NCBI RefSeq assembly: GCF_000513895.2
Contig: NZ_CP165783.1
Coordinates: 124,001 to 188,000 of the forward strand
Direction of reading: 5' to 3'
DNA from: Ensifer sp. WSM1721
Lineage (GTDB): Bacteria; Pseudomonadota; Alphaproteobacteria; Rhizobiales; Rhizobiaceae
DNA length: 64,000 nucleotides
Part shown: positions 62,631 through 64,000 of the stretch, in pieces
How the letters are laid out: every line of letters begins with the position of its first letter
Numbering within the stretch: the first letter of the stretch is position 1
Position numbers and translations under genes: made by a program
The notes under the pieces: model-generated
Told to the model about the DNA's origin: nothing
Database searches by the model: none
The model's input: the letters and a program-made list of their open reading frames with translations, nothing else

Positions 62631-63379
62631 GGGGCGCCACCTCCACGCAGCGGCACAAAGCTTACTGGGAGCAGCTGCCGCGTCGTGATGCTTCCATCCC
62701 GTCGCTTCTCGACCAGCATGAGAAACTGGGTCGCGAAGGGACCTCCCACGGGGACGACCATCCGGCCCCCTCTTGCGAGCTGCTCAACCAGCGGCGGCGG
62801 GATGTGGCTGGCAGCGGCGGTCACCACGATGCCGTCGAAAGGCGCGCGCGCGGGCCAACCATAGTAACCGTCGTCTACCTTCACCTCGACATTGTTGTAG
62901 CGGAGCTCCGCGAGGCGGGCGGCCGCCCTTTCGCCCAGTTGCGGTATGATCTCAATCGAATAGACCTTCGCTGCGAGCGGCGACAAAACGGCTGCCTGAT
63001 AGCCCGAGCCAGTACCGATCTCGAGGACAGAGTCGCCAGCCCCGACATTGATCAGGTCGGTCATCAGCGCGACGATGAAGGGCTGTGAGATGGTCTGACC
63101 GTATCCGATCGGCAACGGCCGATCTCGATAGGCCGCGCCGCGCTGCTCCTCGGGCACGAAAAGGTGGCGCGGCACCTTCCCCATCGTTGTCAGAACTGCG
63201 GGATCGATGCCCCGCCCCTCGACCGCGGACGGCGCTGAGCGGGCGTGCCCTTTGATCGTTTCGATCATCGCCGTACGCTCGGCGGAGCGATCCTGAGCGG
63301 GTGCGGATGTCGATGCCATGGGGGCAGCGCTCGCGAGAACCACGACCAGCAACGTTTGGCACTGAGCGAGTCGACGCAT
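62627..63379 (-). CDS. Protein-L-isoaspartate O-methyltransferase (PCMT) with signal peptide
   Basis: 250 residues from ATG 63379 (GGGAGAGGGTTC upstream). N-terminal leader MRRLAQCQTLLVVVLASAAP to about AQD suggests export to the periplasm. PCMT core: VPRHLFVPEEQRGAAYRDRP, GYGQTISQPFIVALM, LEIGTGSGYQAAVLSPL (SAM site). Repairs isoaspartyl residues in known members; a periplasmic form paired with a membrane spermidine-synthase-like protein is unusual because SAM is cytoplasmic. Confidence 0.88.
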   Translation of the reverse strand: MRRLAQCQTLLVVVLASAAPMASTSAPAQDRSAERTAMIETIKGHARSAPSAVEGRGIDPAVLTTMGKVPRHLFVPEEQRGAAYRDRPLPIGYGQTISQPFIVALMTDLINVGAGDSVLEIGTGSGYQAAVLSPLAAKVYSIEIIPQLGERAAARLAELRYNNVEVKVDDGYYGWPARAPFDGIVVTAAASHIPPPLVEQLARGGRMVVPVGGPFATQFLMLVEKRRDGSITTRQLLPVSFVPLRGGGAP

Positions 63380-63613
63380 GAACCCTCTCCCGGCTGGACC
63401 GACGAGTATAGTGGCGGTAGCGGCAATTTTGAACAAAACTCGCTCGTCTCTGCGGCGTTCCAGCTTATTGCTCCGGAAAAGAGCGAATGGCCCCGGGCCG
63501 GAGGAGGCATCGGCGGCCTTTAAACTTGATCGAGGGGAGGTGGGTTGAACGAGCCATCGAGCACTGTGAGGACGAGGGCGCTTTCGCTATAGATAGAGAC
63601 CACGAAAAGGCGT

Positions 63614-63916
63614 CTACGCCTCCTCAGCGTCTCCACCTTTCGAGAGAACTTGTACCAGGCGGTCGCAATCGGCGTTATTGCCGGGCAGCAGGCTTACCGG
63701 ATCGACGACACCCACACCGACGCCTATGGCATTTGCGGCCGCCCATGCCCAATCTTCCTGCGCGCGCTGAAGAAGCCTCGGAGCCTCCGTGGCAATGCAC
63801 GCGCGTCCTGCCTGAAGGATCTCGGCTGATGGCACGCCCTGCAGGCGCTCTGACACCTCCGCCTGCAGTGGGCCCACGACAAGGATGGCGAACAGATAGC
63901 TGAGGAATTCCGACAT
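63614..63916 (-). CDS. Small hypothetical protein (100 aa)
   Basis: Begins MSEFLSYLFAILVVGPLQAEV, a hydrophobic N-terminus that may be a signal or anchor, then helical PSAEILQAGRACIATEAPRL and VVDPVSLLPGNNADCDRLVQ. Two cysteines. CAGGAGCACGTA before the ATG supports it as a gene. No family recognised. Probably cotranscribed with the partial gene at the right edge. Confidence 0.6.
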   Translation of the reverse strand: MSEFLSYLFAILVVGPLQAEVSERLQGVPSAEILQAGRACIATEAPRLLQRAQEDWAWAAANAIGVGVGVVDPVSLLPGNNADCDRLVQVLSKGGDAEEA

Positions 63917-63941
63917 TACGTGCTCCTGGTTAGTTGCGGCG

Positions 63942-64000
63942 TCAGATATAAGGATCGGTGCAGGCGAGGACCAGAGTACCTGCGCCGACTGCGACGACGA
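63942..64000 (-). CDS. C-terminal end of an unidentified protein (cut by window edge)
   Basis: The last 19 codons of a minus-strand frame, ending VGAGTLVLACTDPYI then TGA, 25 bases before the small gene at 63916. Too short to identify; the spacing suggests the same transcript. Confidence 0.35.
   Translation of the reverse strand, partial: VVAVGAGTLVLACTDPYI

Overview
The window looks like a replicon of a rhizobial alphaproteobacterium, probably Sinorhizobium/Ensifer or a close relative; I infer this from overall gene content and GC-rich codon use, since no rRNA or taxonomic marker is present. It reads as accessory, megaplasmid-like DNA: many ABC importers with dedicated regulators, catabolic operons, and a high density of broken genes. 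I saw no rRNA, tRNA, CRISPR array, intact insertion sequence or replication origin.

Layout. 1-3.6 kb: a carbon-phosphorus lyase operon (phnG-phnH-phnI-small ORF-phnJ, minus strand, running off the left edge), divergent from phnF, with a Pho-box-like element between them. 3.8-13.1 kb: scattered single genes (glycolipid-binding-like protein, secreted crystallin-like protein, LuxR and BetI-like regulators, zinc ribbon protein, NmrA-like protein) mixed with decaying genes (adenylate cyclase/TPR, DUF2267, LysR). 13.3-20.4 kb: a six-gene minus-strand operon, LacI regulator - solute-binding protein - two permeases - GH32 fructosidase - ATPase. 20.9-25.8 kb: a large MASE1/PAS histidine kinase followed by three response regulators. 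25.8-27.6 kb: divergent LysR/SDR pair.

27.9-44.3 kb is the most striking part: two further LacI-controlled sugar ABC operons, each holding a DUF2961/GH172 glycosidase, with a GH32 enzyme divergent from the second and a decayed secreted levanase between them. Together with the 13-20 kb operon this suggests a specialised region for importing and hydrolysing fructose-containing (possibly alpha-fructofuranosyl or difructose-anhydride) oligosaccharides, with operators placed inside or beside the promoters.

45.9-56.8 kb: a divergent aromatic/alicyclic catabolic cluster around an FCD-type GntR regulator. On the left are an intradiol dioxygenase, an HpaH-like hydratase, an HpcH/HpaI aldolase and a signal-less solute-binding-like protein. 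On the right are a TIM-barrel isomerase/dehydratase-like protein, a complete polar-amino-acid-type ABC importer, a quinate/shikimate dehydrogenase, a CHMI-like tautomerase, a type II dehydroquinase and a Gfo/Idh oxidoreductase. The best reading is uptake and breakdown of quinate/shikimate-type plant compounds. 56.8-64 kb: two gene remnants, an SH3 protein, a VapBC/FitAB-like toxin-antitoxin pair, a membrane spermidine-synthase-like protein coupled to a periplasmic PCMT-like methyltransferase, and small hypothetical proteins.
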